A stretch of DNA of 64,000 nucleotides from Maea johnstoni. Lineage: Eukaryota > Annelida > Polychaeta > Spionida > Magelonidae. The stretch covers positions 19,478,499-19,542,498 of the forward strand of contig OZ012688.1 in NCBI GenBank assembly GCA_963942565.1, read 5' to 3'. How positions within the stretch are numbered: position 1 is the stretch's first letter; every line of letters begins with the position of its first letter. The notes under the pieces are model-generated. The model ran no database searches. It worked only from the letters and a program-made list of their open reading frames with translations, and was not told where the DNA came from. Below, one piece after another: positions 34,721 to 46,305 of the stretch. Made by a program: the position numbers and the translations under genes.

Positions 34721-35146
34721 CAAAGTATCATGTGTTTAAATAAGACCTTTCAAGCATGAGTGGACTTAAACATGCTACTAGATATTACTACATACTAGTT
34801 CACAAAGACACTATCATGCACAACCTGAGAAGACTGGCAGTATGTTAAGCAAATGATGATGCTATAAAGTCAAAGAATTGAATGAATTAATTCACCATTG
34901 ACAGTAGAAAATGTTCATGAAACATTTTCAAAATCATCCCCTAGTTGAAAAAGTACTTTGATAATCGTGAAACCAAATTGGCACTCTTTGCTGAGGTTAG
35001 AACACACAAACTTTGCAAAAGATGAGTAAAAAGATATAGACGAATGGGCACCCAATAATATTCATAAATACATCTCACCAACAGTCGTACACCAGTCTAC
35101 TTGTTTGCATGGGCTGAAAATGATCCCCCCATAGAAAATATACCTC
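34721..35146. other. Unique AT-rich sequence
   Basis: Nothing recognised. Confidence 0.35.
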
Positions 35147-35361
35147 TTAACCCATTATATATATTGCCCATATCGGCCAAAACCAGCCTGACAATTTTCA
35201 TCAAATCTTTCAGGCTAAAGCCTAATTGGCAAAATGTTTGAAGAGGAAATGCTGATCAGAACATTACCAACAACACTCGTTCAAAAAGTCTGTCAAATCA
35301 TTATCAATTCAAAAGTTATCGTCAAAAGTACCAAAAGATCCTTTAAGTCTCAATGGGTTAA
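35147..35361 (-). mobile_element. TTAA MITE family B
   Basis: TTAACCCATTATATATATTG to AAGTCTCAATGGGTTAA with TTAA at both ends. The interior CAAAACCAGCCTGACAATTT is typical. The left end has lost some of the terminal repeat to a TA-rich stretch. Confidence 0.8.
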
Positions 35362-35947
35362 CTCCTGTACCCACCTAGATGCCATCATATGAACTGAGGA
35401 TCATATTTTTTACCATATTCTACATGTGATATTACCAAAATAAACAAGCTCCCCCCCCTTTCAAAGAGAAACCCTCTGAAAATTTTGTCTGGATCTGTGA
35501 TACTTATGACTTTAACATGGAAATTCTAAGAGTTTTTAAACAAGAGTTTTTTTGATGGTGTGCTGATGGACATTTCTTCTTTTGCAGCTTTTGTCCTGAG
35601 GATTTTACCAAAATACATTTTATGCTGGTTTGAGCATTGATGGAATTTAATTTGAATTTTGTTTTTCGTCACATTTATGCTAATTGTGGCTAATTTGTGA
35701 CTAGCCAGTTGTAAGTAGTGGAGGAAAGTGGAGTACCCAGCGAAAACCACCGCCTAGCCCCAATTAAGTCACTGGCAACTTTCTCACATGCAAGCATTGA
35801 TGGATTACTAAAAGGTGTTGAAAGTAATATGTGGCTAATGTCAATCTTATGGCTTCCATGTGACTGCCCCTTTCCCTGGACACAATATAATATGGCATTA
35901 AAAACTGAAAATAACTAAATTCCAAATTCCCTGTAAGAGTCCCTCCT
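35362..35947. other. Unique sequence, nothing recognised
   Basis: CAAGTCACTGGCAACTTTCTCACATG (35763 onward, in part) also occurs at 32827, a short dispersed match of uncertain nature. Confidence 0.35.
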
Positions 35948-36131
35948 TTAACCCTTTAAATACTAGGTTACTTTTGTCCAAAGCATCTAACCCGGTCATA
36001 TAAGTTTGGATATCTCTCGCAGAGTACCCTTAGATAAGTACCCATTTAGTAGGGTTTCAGTCATTTTTTAGGTTATTTTTTTTGCATTATTTTGTACTGG
36101 CCAAATTAGCCACCAGCAGCATAAGGGTTAA
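35948..36131 (+). mobile_element. TTAA MITE family A, internally shortened
   Basis: TTAACCCTTTAAATACTAGG to CCAGCAGCATAAGGGTTAA; TTAA both ends. About 30 bp shorter than usual around the ACCCTGTCATG phrase. Confidence 0.85.
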
Positions 36132-36339
36132 CAGGTTTACGTACAACTTCCACAAATACAAACAACAAGCTGAATGAAAAAAGTTCTTTGTTCTTGTTGG
36201 TGAAATCTAGCTATGTAATCTGTTTGTCAGCTAATACTTCTTGACAAGTGAAGAAGCTCTCAACATCTCCTTAGGTAGGGCTTTATGGCTTATATAGTCA
36301 TCCACACAGCAAAAATCTGCCCGAAATAAAAAGCCATTC

Positions 36340-36600
36340 GCCATAAAATAACACCTGTTCGTTGTCTCCGCTGACATGGGCGTGTTTGACTAGCAGATTA
36401 TCATCGGGATCTATTTCACAAAGTGGATGTAAATCACCTTAAAACTAATATCTAGCCGTCCCCCACCCTCCACAGGTGACAGGGGCTCATTGTCTAAATG
36501 GGTGTCACGCAGATCTCTGATAGCGCTGATGATATCATCATCATCATCATCATCATCATCATACTCATCATCATCATCCCCTCTCTTCTGTAGACTCAAC
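36340..36600. other. Moderate-GC island with short (ATC)n
   Basis: GCTGACATGGGCGTGTTTGA and CCCCCACCCTCCACAGGTGAC precede a 40-bp (ATC)n run (36533-36579). No coding signal. Confidence 0.3.
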
Positions 36601-36636
36601 TAGAGATTACACCTGCTTAACGAAAGTCACATGCTT

Positions 36637-36775
36637 TTAATCCTTACACTGGTAGTAGCTAATTTTGCCAATACAAAGTGATGTCAAAAAAGCTGAAAAA
36701 TGAATGAAACCCTGGCACATGGGTACTCGTCTGAGAGTTACTCAGCGAGAGCTATTCCAATGAATACCAGCATTC
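36637..36775 (-). mobile_element. TTAA MITE family A, partial
   Basis: TTAATCCTTACACTGGTAGT through AATGAATACCAGCATTCAG. The distal third is missing and a family B fragment follows. Confidence 0.65.
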
Positions 36776-36784
36776 AGTGACAAT

Positions 36785-36920
36785 TGAGATAAAATAATTC
36801 AAAATTCTTTGTGAAAGCGAAGTTGGAATGAAATTTGATAAGGAAATGCTTATTGGAATACTACCAACAACTGTTCTTCAAATATTTTGTAAAATCAATC
36901 TGAATTTCTTAATTATTGTC
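36785..36920 (-). mobile_element. TTAA MITE family B, fragment
   Basis: GATAAGGAAATGCTTATTGG, ACTACCAACAACTGTTCTTC and AAATATTTTGTAAAATCAAT match the minus-strand interior. It abuts the truncated A copy. Confidence 0.5.
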
Positions 36921-37106
36921 TCTGATTGACAGAAAGTTTTTGGCCCCTTTTTTCTAATGAGGTATATCTGACCTCTTTTGAAATGAACCCCACCTCTCAC
37001 ATTGCAAACCCCTAAACAAAATTCTTGGATCCTTCCCTGAAAAAGAGAACAATTCAGAAAAAAAACATACGGAGAGATGCTCATGACAACAAATATTTTG
37101 CCAGGT

Positions 37107-37322
37107 TTAACCCTTCCAATGCTGAGGCCAATTTCAACCAAAGTACTAGAACACAAAGATTTTTGAAAACCATTTAAACCCTGTCATGTTGGTATCTATT
37201 AGAAAGATCTTCTCGAGTACTGTCAGCTGAGTACCATATGCCAGGGTTTCAGTCATTTTTAAAAGGTTTTTTGCATAATTTTGTATTGGCCAAATTAGCC
37301 ACCAGCAGCATAAGGGTTTTAA
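37107..37322 (+). mobile_element. TTAA MITE family A
   Basis: TTAACCCTTCCAATGCTGAG to CAGCATAAGGGTTTTAA; the right end has gained two T. Confidence 0.85.
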
Positions 37323-37706
37323 TGCTTTTTTCAGAATTCATTTGCAAAAATACCATTGCACCATGGCAAAACTATTCAAAGTGAACTAACTCGGCATGGA
37401 ATGGTTAACACATTTTCATTTGGATCATAAACATCGTCCGACATATATGAACATCTCATGCTACCAAAGCAAATTTAAAGAATAACCTGACTGAAAGTTG
37501 TTGGTATAATAAAGCTCATCAGTCCCCGTTTATGTATCAATATTTTTTGAATATTTCCATATTCCATATTTTCCAAAGTTGTCAAACCATGCGTGCACTC
37601 ATGATGCAAATCAGTTTCAAGTTGTGGATACAGAAGGGCTTCAAAGGGTTTGAAGAACCCCCATTTTACAATGTCTATCTTTGCTCGGAATTGTCACTTG
37701 TCTTAC
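37323..37706. other. Unique sequence, nothing recognised
   Basis: No repeat family match. A 75-codon plus frame at 37532-37759 runs into the adjacent MITE and is not convincing. Confidence 0.35.
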
Positions 37707-37935
37707 ATAACCCATTCATGCTTCGGAATTCCACCAGAAGTTGTCGTCTGCATCTATGATACTTATGACAATAACTGGGGAATTAAGAATGATGTACTGA
37801 AATATTTGGAGGAGAGTTGCTGGTACAGATATGATGAACATTTCTCCTTCAAATATTTTGCTAACATTGCCTTTGCCTCCAATATTTCATCAACGTTGTA
37901 AGGCTGCTTTTGGCTGCTGTGAGCATTAATGGTCG
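37707..37935 (+). mobile_element. TTAA MITE family B
   Basis: ATAACCCATTCATGCTTCGG to CTGTGAGCATTAATGGTCG, with ATACTTATGACAATAACTGG and AAGGCTGCTTTTGGCTGCTG inside. The terminal TTAA is lost at both ends. GAGCATTAAT is then repeated at 37943. Confidence 0.75.
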
Positions 37936-38062
37936 TGTTGGGAGCATTAATACCAATAAGGTTTATACCTCTAAATTAAAATGACCCCCCTCCTACGAAA
38001 AAAACAACTCTCCCCTCATTAGAAATCCTGCACCCCAACCCCCCTACCTGCTGGTTATGCTA

Positions 38063-38063
<1 letters not shown>

Positions 38064-38105
<42 letters not shown>

Positions 38106-38116
38106 CAATGGTGATG

Positions 38117-38148
<32 letters not shown>

Positions 38149-38165
38149 AATGATGATGACAATGG

Positions 38166-38217
<52 letters not shown>
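38064..38217. repeat. (GAT)n microsatellite
   Basis: About 150 bp of GAT with three GGT and two AAT/CAAT interruptions. Poly-His and poly-Asp frames are artefacts. Confidence 0.95.
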
Positions 38218-38289
38218 AAAAACAAAATGAACCCCCCCCCCTATAAAAACAAATCCCCTCCACAGAAATCCTGCATCACTCCCCCTTCT

Positions 38290-38620
38290 CTCCCTTGCCA
38301 GTTGTGCTATGGAAAGCTGCCCGTCACTCTCTCTCTGCCCCTGTTGGCTGAGCGCGGCTGTGTGCGTCGCCGTCGTCGTCGAGGCAGGTGTTCGCGGGCC
38401 GTTTGATTACGACGAGCCATTGTAGCCGTCCCCCACCTGAGAGAGGATGTAGACAATGACAACAGCACCTGTTAAGCCTTAATGATGGGCGCGAGGTGAA
38501 GGGCGGCCATTCCTCATCTGCATCATCTCCTGCTGCCTTCGTCGTCGCCCCCGACAACCATCGCCCTCGACAACCATCGCTGCCAGCAGCAGCAGCAGTG
38601 GCAGCAAAAAAAAAAAAAAA
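38290..38620. other. GC-rich unique island
   Basis: Includes GTCGCCGTCGTCGTCGAGGC and CAGCAGCAGCAGCAGTGGCAGC followed by A18. The trinucleotide flavour (GTC, CAG) suggests either simple-repeat decay or, less likely, an exon. No domain recognised. Confidence 0.28.
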
Positions 38621-38932
38621 AAAAGAATGAATAAAAAAAGTTTTCATTTGATCCCTATATAACAATATCAATAAAATCTTTCTAAGAATATCTAAGTTTG
38701 TCCCCTTTTTTATGTAATTATATGTCTTCTCCTCCACTTCAGCATACCAAGTATTATATCATCTCTAATATACAAAGAAGAGCTGATCGGAATTTCCAAA
38801 CCTTTATTCCCTCAGCATCCTCATTTTCCAGTCAATGCTAAGAGTGCAGATTGGGAATCTAAAACATATGTATATTCTCTTCGTAAAGCTTATTCATTGT
38901 TCACCCCTCTCTTAAGAACGACAGTGGAAACC
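38621..38932. other. Unique AT-rich sequence
   Basis: Nothing recognised. Confidence 0.35.
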
Positions 38933-39154
38933 TTAACCCTTTCAATGCTTATACTACTTTTGTCTAAGGCACAAGAACTCAAAAATCTTTGAAAATCATC
39001 TAAACCCTATCATCTTGGTATTCATTGGAAAGCTCTCATCGAGTACTAGTACTCTCAAATGACTACCCATTTGCCAGGGTTTCGGTTATTTTTCAGCTTT
39101 TTCACATTATTTTGTATTGATCAAATTAGCCACCAACACCATATAAAGGGTTAA
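38933..39154 (+). mobile_element. TTAA MITE family A
   Basis: TTAACCCTTTCAATGCTTAT to ACACCATATAAAGGGTTAA, TTAA at both ends. Confidence 0.85.
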
Positions 39155-39535
39155 AACTCTGCATGGTTATTTTTACTCATGCATTGTCCATATATTGCTT
39201 TCTAGAAGAAAGGTGAACATATCAAACATCTGTTTTAGCTTATCCATTGTCATACCCTTCCTAGGAAAACATCTGAAACCTCAAACTTCCATTTCATTAT
39301 TTCATTATTCTTTTTCAAACCCTTTCTTAAAAACATTCAAAACCATAAACTTTCATTTCCCTTTTTGAAATAATTCATTGTCCAGCCCTACCTAGAAAAA
39401 CAGTCTAAATATCAAACTTTCTATTGTTTTCACAAGTATAATTTTCTAGATCAAAAGAAAAATGATAGCAGCAGTAGCATACTTTATTAAATGACCATAA
39501 AACCTATTTTTCTGATTGAAATCTGAAGCACAAGT
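39155..39535. other. AT-rich sequence with weak repetition
   Basis: CATTGTC.A..CCTTCCTAGAAAA.CATCTGAAAC.TCAAACTT-type phrases recur about three times (39240-39420). A very old tandem repeat is possible. Confidence 0.35.
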
Positions 39536-39860
39536 TTGCATTCGTTCATTTTTCTATTAGTTCTTTTTTTTTCATTTGTTCATTTTTCTTTCATTTGTTC
39601 ATTTTTTTTCATTCATTCATTTTTTTCATTCGTTCATTATTTTCATTCGTTCCTATTTATTTCATATGTTCATTTTTTCTATTCATTCATTTTTCTCATT
39701 CGTTCATTTCTTTTATTTGTTCATATTTTTTCATTTGTTCATTTATTTATATCATTCATTTTTCTTTCATTTTTCCATACTTTTTTCACTCGCTCATTTT
39801 TTTCATCGTTCATTTTTTTTCATTCGTTTATTTTTATCCATTCGTTCATTTTTTTTATTT
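39536..39860. repeat. TTCATTCGTTCATTTTT-type minisatellite
   Basis: T-rich units of about 17-25 bp over 320 bp. The 223-codon plus frame starting here is a Phe/Ser/His artefact of the repeat. Confidence 0.85.
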
Positions 39861-39874
39861 GGCCTAATCCTCTC

Positions 39875-40210
39875 GTGTCTCATCTCCTGCGTGTGCGGTG
39901 GAGGATAGCGCACACTGCCGCTGAGCCGATACGAAGACAACAGGAACAGGAAGTGGCGAGAGATCACCAGGTGGAAGGCGCAGATAAGAGACAACCTTTG
40001 ATCGTGACGGGAGCGAGACGGGATCGAGACGGAACACGTCAGACCAACTGTCATCGAGTGTCCGGTTGGGGTACACTAGTGACGCCAGGAAACTGGGTAG
40101 CATACATGAAAAAGAATCACGGAAAGCGAAGAAAGAATGTCGAGTTCTTTTCAAAGGAAGCTCCTGATTTTCTCTTCCTCCCAGTCATACACGTAATTCA
40201 AATCTGAGAA
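39875..40210. other. GC-rich unique island
   Basis: Complex sequence (GAGCGAGACGGGATCGAGAC, CGTCAGACCAACTGTCATCG). It extends an open frame from the preceding repeat but shows no domain; the minus strand is also open. Noncoding function inferred. Confidence 0.28.
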
Positions 40211-40273
40211 TTAGGGGCCCAGAACTGGGGTAGGGAAAGTGCTTTTTTCTGCCATATTTTATTTCAGCACCTC

Positions 40274-40277
<4 letters not shown>

Positions 40278-40306
<29 letters not shown>
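40278..40306. repeat. Poly-C tract
   Basis: About 29 cytosines. Confidence 0.95.
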
Positions 40307-40308
40307 AC

Positions 40309-40686
40309 GCATCCCCCCTTGGATGCATTTTATATTCTTCAGACCTATAGTCCAGAGTTTTGTTGAAACTGCATAACGAGCAAGGTGATTATGTAAACAA
40401 AGTATCGCTTCCCTGAGTCACCCATGTGACCAGACAGACACACCCACTTCACCTACACAGAATACAACAATTCCACTACAGGTCTTCGGTATACTGGGTC
40501 TTCTGTGTACTGGTCTAAGGCTGTGGAAACGGGGTTCACTTTAACATGAAGGTAAATCTACCATCATTGGATTTATGCAAAACTGAGGAAAAGTGAGACT
40601 TCATCGTCACCATGATCTTAAATATCATAATCATCATCTGATTGTCGTATTCATTATTCAAACTCTTTTACTAACTCCAGCATCAT
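40309..40686. other. Unique sequence, nothing recognised
   Basis: No frame, repeat or element seen. Confidence 0.35.
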
Positions 40687-40689
40687 TCT

Positions 40690-40842
40690 TATAATCATCA
40701 ACTCCAGTTTTCATCACCATCATCATAATCATCATCACCATCATCATCATAATCATCATCATCATCATCATCATCACCATCATCATCATAATCATCATCA
40801 TCATCACCATCATAATCATCATCATCACCATCATCATAATCC

Positions 40843-40881
<39 letters not shown>

Positions 40882-40886
40882 CCATT

Positions 40887-40918
<32 letters not shown>

Positions 40919-40984
40919 CACCATTATCATCATCATCACCATCATCATCATCAACATCCTCGTCATCATTATACAATCATTGCC

Positions 40985-41026
<42 letters not shown>

Positions 41027-41115
41027 TCCATCATCATCATCTCCATCATTAACACCAAAACTATCAATACCATTACATCACCATCATCATTTTCACTGTC
41101 ATCTTCATCATCATC
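40690..41115. repeat. (ATC)n microsatellite
   Basis: About 425 bp of ATC/ATT/ACC triplets, interrupted by AACATCCTCG near 40950. It yields poly-Met, poly-Asp and poly-Ser artefact frames. Confidence 0.95.
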
Positions 41116-41397
41116 ATCTTCCTTGCCTTCTTTCTCTTCTTCATCCGCCACCGCTGCATCTCTCGTGAAGTGCGTGAAGTGTCAGAGGAAAGTTTTGCTA
41201 GTGTCTCCTCAAGTGTCAGCCTCAGCTGGCAGGATGGTGATGGGAGGGGCGATAAACTGCACTGAAACCCTAGCCAGCCTCCCCCCTTATTACATTACCC
41301 CCCCAGCCAAGTAAGGCTCAGTTGGCCCCAACTCACATAATCAACTTGATTAGCTGCGCTTTTCTACAATAGGCTATTGTTTTGCCAGTAACAAGGC

Positions 41398-42220
41398 TCC
41401 TTCCCCACCTGAGTCTGCTATCTAGACAGCCATGGGTGTGGTCATTGTCACTACATGCTGGTATTAAGATAGCAGTACTGGTGCTGCCCTCTATATAACA
41501 TCTTCCCCACCTGAGACTGCTATCTAGACAGCCATGGGTGTGGTCATTGTCACTACATGCTGGTATTAAGATAACAGTACTGGTGCTGCCCTCTATATAA
41601 CATCTCCCCCACCTGAGTCTGCTATCTAGACAGCCATGGGTGTGGTCATCATCGCTACATGCTGGTATTAAGATAGCAGTTCTGGTGCTGCCCTCTATAT
41701 AACATCTCCCCCACCTGAGTCTGCTATCTAGACAGCCATGGGTGTGGTCATTGTCACTACATGCTGGTATTAAGATAGCAGTACTGGTGCTGCCCTCTAT
41801 ATAACATCTCCCCCACCTGAGTCTGCTATCTAGACAGCCATGGGTGTGGTCATTGTCACTACATGCTGGTATAAAGATAACAGTACTGGTGCTGCCCTCT
41901 ATATAACATCTCCCCCACCGGGGTCTGCTATCTAGACAGCCATGGGTGTGGTCATTGTCAGTACATGCTGGTATTAAGATGGCAGTACTGGTGCTGCCCT
42001 CTATATAACATCTCCCCCACCTGAGTCTGCTTTCTAGACAGCCATGGGTGTGGTCATTGTCACTACATGCTGGTATTAAGATGGCAGTACTGGTGCTGCC
42101 CTCTATATAACATCTCCCCCACCTGAGTCTGCTTTCTAGACAGCCATGGGTGTGGTCATTGTCACTACATGCTGGTATTAAGATAACAGTACGGGTGCTG
42201 CCCTCTATATAACATCTCCA
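41398..42220 (+). repeat. 102-bp minisatellite, eight units
   Basis: CAGCCATGGGTGTGGTCATT starts at 41427, 41529, 41631, 41733, 41835, 41937, 42039 and 42141, exactly every 102 bp. Units differ at a few sites (ATAGCAG/ATAACAG/ATGGCAG, CTGAGT/CTGAGA/CGGGGT). Units contain TGCTATCTAGACAG and CCCTCTATATAACATC. Confidence 0.97.
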
Positions 42221-42582
42221 CCCCCTTGCTTGACCCTTAACCGCCTAATTTAAGGCTGGTCATCCTTAAAATCAAGAATTCCAGGATGATTTAGTGGCCA
42301 CATAGTGATCATATGCAGAACTAAATGGGGGCAGACACATCATACAGTTGCAGCACAATTAAGGCTTATATGTAACCCTAATGTAGAAATGCTTTGCCTA
42401 GGGCTAGACTGAAAACCTAATCATAAGGTCCTGACGGCACTTCAAAACAACATTACTTTCTTGTAAATATTTTCTTCATAAATTCATAATTTGAAACTGT
42501 TCAATATTAAAATGCTGAACAAAACACAGCCAACAACTCCATTCCAAACATTTTTGTGAATTGACATTCGGTTCCAAAGTTA
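42221..42582. other. Unique sequence, nothing recognised
   Basis: Featureless. Confidence 0.35.
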
Positions 42583-42795
42583 TTAACCCCTTCCAATGCT
42601 GAGGCTACTTTCGTCCAAAGCATAAGAATGCAAATCTTTTTGAAAATTATCGAAACCATGTCATCTTGGTATTCATTGGAAAGCTCTTGATGAGTACTCT
42701 CAGATGAGTACCCATTTGCCAGGGTTTCGGTCATTTCTTAGGATTTTGAATCATTTCGTATCGACCAAAGTAGCCAGCAGCAGCATAAGGGTTAA
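42583..42795 (+). mobile_element. TTAA MITE family A
   Basis: TTAACCCCTTCCAATGCTGA to AGCAGCAGCATAAGGGTTAA; TTAA both ends. Confidence 0.88.
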
Positions 42796-42819
42796 GAGAA
42801 GTAGCACAGGTCCAGAGAC

Positions 42820-43140
42820 ACTTGCCAAGGAGATTAGCGCGGCGCACGAATGAGTCCTATATAGAGGGATTACCATGAGCCAGCTGTCACCAGGTGGTTA
42901 CTTGTGACAATATGCTCTGATCATCCTCATTAGGTTAGTGGTGGCACAGACACCAGCGGTGGTCAGTCTTGCCGCGGCCAGATGGCTGTACATGTGGTCA
43001 AGTGTCCAGAGTAATTAGCACTCAGCAGCTAGCCACACAAGCTGACCAGCTGATCAGCTGACCGCCCGGCTGGCTGGCTGGCTTGGCATTAAGGACACTA
43101 TGGGTATGCTGCTGCTGCTGCACTGACCGCTTGCTGACTG
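42820..43140. other. Moderate-GC unique island
   Basis: CAGCTGTCACCAGGTGGTTA, GCCGCGGCCAGATGGCTG and CCAGAGTAATTAGCACTCAG, plus AGCTGATCAGCT repeats. E-box-like and homeodomain-like words; no frame. Regulatory role inferred. Confidence 0.3.
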
Positions 43141-43217
43141 GCAATCATAACTGTCCTCAACTGTTATCATATTATGACTGACAGTAACAGCTTTTGACCT
43201 GGTCAGCAGCCTTTGAC

Positions 43218-43354
<137 letters not shown>

Positions 43355-43439
43355 CGGACGGAACGGACGGACGGACGGACAGTTTGAGAAGAGAGAGAAA
43401 GAGACAGAGAGACAGAAACAGAGATGGAAAAACGGCCAG

Positions 43440-43884
43440 GCAGAGAGAGTGAGAGAGCTACTATAAAGTTATGATCTTTTAAAAAGTAGGGGTCTCGTTT
43501 TAATGGATCCAACATCAAAAGTATGCAGTAATAGAAATTGTTTCTAAAATTGTCCCATTCTGTCCGGATAAGTGGGAGGTCATTATGACTGTCCATCCCT
43601 TTCAGTATCAGCGCCCCACATCTTACCAATGCACCAACTGATCACCCTCCCACAGGGACGGTGGTCAGTGGAGGGTCAACCTAGATTAAGACCACTACAG
43701 GCAAATCCCCGACCGAACAATCATTATCCCTCATTTGGGATTTATCCCAATCATGCTGGCAGATCTACTACCGAGTCTGGACCAGTGAAACATGTTCACC
43801 CTTTTCCTTCCAAATTGCACATGTAGTCTACCACTATACAATATAACACTTCAATTTAAGTTTTTTTTTCAAAAAATAAAGTCT
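43440..43884. other. Unique sequence, nothing recognised
   Basis: No feature seen. Confidence 0.35.
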
Positions 43885-44640
43885 GTGAACTATGGTCAGT
43901 TTCCGATTGATGGTAAAGTGGTCAGTCTGAGATATCTTGGAAAATAGAACATCGAATAATTATTCCTCCTATAGGAATACAGTCAGTGACCTGCGGTCAG
44001 TTTCCAGTAGATGGTCAAATGGTCAGTCTGAGATTAAGAGGACAATAGAACATGGAATGAGTATTCCTCATATAGGAATGCAGTCGGTGGCTTGCGGTCA
44101 GTTTCCAATAGATGGTCAAATGGCTAGTACGAAATTAACAGGACAATTAACATGAAATGAGTATTCCTCATATAGGAATACAGTCGGTGGCCTGCGGTCA
44201 GTTTCCAATAGATGGTCAAATGGCTAGTACGAAATTAACAGGACAATTTAACAATTGGAATGAGTATTCAGAATACAGTCAGTGGCCTATGATCAGATTC
44301 AAATGAATAGTTAAGTGGTCAGTATGACAATACCAGGACAATATAGTACGTAATTATTATTCCTCATAAGGGAATTTGGACAGTGGCCGTTGGTCAGATG
44401 ACTGTGATGGATGGCCAAACGGTCAGTATGAGATTACCAAGACAATACAGCATGGAATAATTATTCTTCATATGAGAATTAAATCAGTGGCCTATCGTCA
44501 AATTCAATTATTATACCTCACGTGAAAATCGTAAGCCATGATTGGCTTACAAAGGTTTGCCATTTCATCATGTCCATTTTTAATATAGGAATAACATCTG
44601 TGGCCTGTGGTTAGATTCCAATGGAACCATAGTCTGTCTG
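43885..44640 (+). repeat. 100-bp degenerate minisatellite with internal palindrome
   Basis: About seven units: GAGTATTCCTCATATAGGAATA, GTCGGTGGCCTGCGGTCAG, TTTCCAATAGATGGTCAAAT. ATAGGAATAC recurs at 43971, 44072 and 44172. Each unit carries TATTCCT...AGGAATA. Divergence rises to the right. Confidence 0.85.
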
Positions 44641-44648
44641 ATATAAAC

Positions 44649-44912
44649 AGGAACTAATTTGGCCAATACAAAATGATGCAAAAAACCTGGGAAAATGAAT
44701 ACCAACATGACAGGGTTAGATGATTTTCAAAAATCCTAAGTAGCCTGAAAACCATCTAAACGCTGTCATGTTGGTATTCATTGGATAGCTCTTACTGAGT
44801 ACCTCTAGCTGAGTACCCATGTGCCAGGGTTTCAGTCATTTTTCAGAATTTTTGCATCATTTTGTATTGGCCAAACTAGCCACCAGCAGCATTAGGAGTA
44901 AGTTTCAAACTG
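44649..44912. mobile_element. Two truncated family A copies, inverted
   Basis: A minus-strand partial copy (44649-44743, CTAATTTGGCCAATACAAAA to ATCCTAAGTAGCC) is joined directly to a plus-strand partial copy (44744-44912, CTGAAAACCATCTAAACGCT to CACCAGCAGCATTAGGAG). Together they form an imperfect hairpin. Confidence 0.75.
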
Positions 44913-45129
44913 TTCATACCAGGAAGAAGCATGTTCGGTATTTTGCTGTTTGCGTGAAGGATCGTGTGTCATGTTGCGCTGTGCCACAGGTCAGCCCCCC
45001 CGCGGTGGCCTATGGTTAGCCTAGAGCAGAGGTGCGAAGTTAATTAGCTGACATGCTAATTAGGACACTGGCTAATGAGCTGGGCTAATGAGAGACTCTG
45101 TCTCCAGGTCATAGGTTTCCGCCCCCGAG
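44913..45129. other. Unique sequence
   Basis: CTAATTAGGACACTGGCTAATG and TTAATTAGCTGACATG give TAATTA words; otherwise nothing recognised. Confidence 0.3.
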
Positions 45130-45279
45130 TCACATCTTCACTAAGTACATGTGACAGCTAAAGTAGTCGCCAATATGTACCATGGTGAAAAATTGGCCTT
45201 TATAAACCCACTGCTTTCAGTCGCCAAAATATTCAGCAAAAATAGTGAGATCTCAGATGAATATACACATGGATCTGTC

Positions 45280-45535
45280 GCCACAGTTTAATTGCCATTG
45301 AGGACTCATTACAGATCCCAGACTACACCTCATCAAATCTAGTCTCTGTGTGACGTCACTAGGAGACAGAGACCAATAAGGGCTCTTGTATTGTTTAAAT
45401 TACAGATAAAGTCAAGCACCTGCATTTGCAGAATGCACCTCTTGAGCGATCCTGGCCACCATTTGGGTAATAAGCTGTGTCCATGCTGTTAAGCGATACC
45501 TGCTGGTTGTATATCCAATGATAGACATTCGACCC
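45280..45535 (+). repeat. Dispersed repeat family D, copy 2
   Basis: GCCACAGTTTAATTGCCATT, TGACGTCACTAGGAGACAGA, GCATTTGCAGAATGCACCTC and ACCTGCTGGTTG match 26591-26850 in order. Confidence 0.6.
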
Positions 45536-45984
45536 GTACCATAATAAAGAACCAAACTCAAACCCTCTCATTCCTTCAGTGGCCTAAAACGCTCAACAAA
45601 CTTTTGAACAGAACATTTTTGGGAAATGTTTGTAAGAAAATAGTGAGAGTTCTAATGAATTGGCATGTCCACTAATCATACCCCCTCCCCTAAGTGCATA
45701 TGACAGCTTAAGTAGTCACCAAAATGTAGCATAATGAAGAACTGACCTCAGACTTACTCATTCTGTTAGTGGACAAAAACGTTGGGCAATTTTTATGATA
45801 TCTTTTGACAAATACACTTTTTGAGAAATAATTGAAAGAATATAGTGACAGCTATAAATGAATTGACATGTGCACTATTCATACTTTAGGTTCATATACC
45901 AATTCTTATCCCCCCCCCCCTCCCAAGTGTATATGACAGCTAAAATGTGCCAACTTGTACCATGATGTTCAAGGATAATGGGTG

Positions 45985-46165
45985 GATCCATGATTTCTTT
46001 TTATGACATAGGGGTGGTTTTTCTGTATGAGTGGGTTTGTTCTAACAGAAAAAAAGATCAACCTCACTGATTTTTAGCAAAACTAAAGAAAACCGATAAT
46101 TTCTAGCAAGAAATCCTCATTCTGATTTGTAAAAGAGGATTTTGTTGAACCCCTCAATTGCCCTC
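45985..46165 (+). repeat. Dispersed repeat family E, copy 2
   Basis: TTTTCTGTATGAGTGGG, TTCTAACAGAAAAAAAGATC, TTTCTAGCAAGAAATC and TTTGTAAAAGAGGATTTTGT match 7525-7715 in order. Confidence 0.4.
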
Positions 46166-46305
46166 TGTGTCTGCGAGTATCAATTGACCATACATCCACT
46201 CGTTTCTTCGGTAGCCAATAATGCTCCATCTATTTTGCTGGTATCTTTTGGCCAGAGCATAATTGGGGAAATATTGTGAAGAAAATACTGTGAATAATAT
46301 TGATG

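Larger units (their letters stand above)
45130..46300 (+). repeat. Degenerate tandem repeat of about 230 bp, interrupted
   Basis: Phrases like AAGTACATGTGACAGCTAAA, GTAGTCGCCAATATGTACCAT and AATAGTGAGA.CT..AATGAATTG.CATGT recur near 45140, 45690 and 45920. Families D (45280-45535) and E (45985-46165) sit within it. Confidence 0.5.

Noticed and set aside
38060-38263. Histidine-rich frame
   Set aside because: GAT microsatellite read on the minus strand.
39536-40207. 223-codon plus-strand frame
   Set aside because: The first half is a T-rich minisatellite. The second half has no domain, and the opposite strand is equally open.
40658-41168. Met-, Asp- and Ser-rich frames
   Set aside because: Translations of the ATC microsatellite.
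41398-42220. CRISPR array
   Set aside because: Units are contiguous 102-bp repeats with no unique spacers, and the genome is eukaryotic. The 73-bp array at 56247 was rejected on the same ground.
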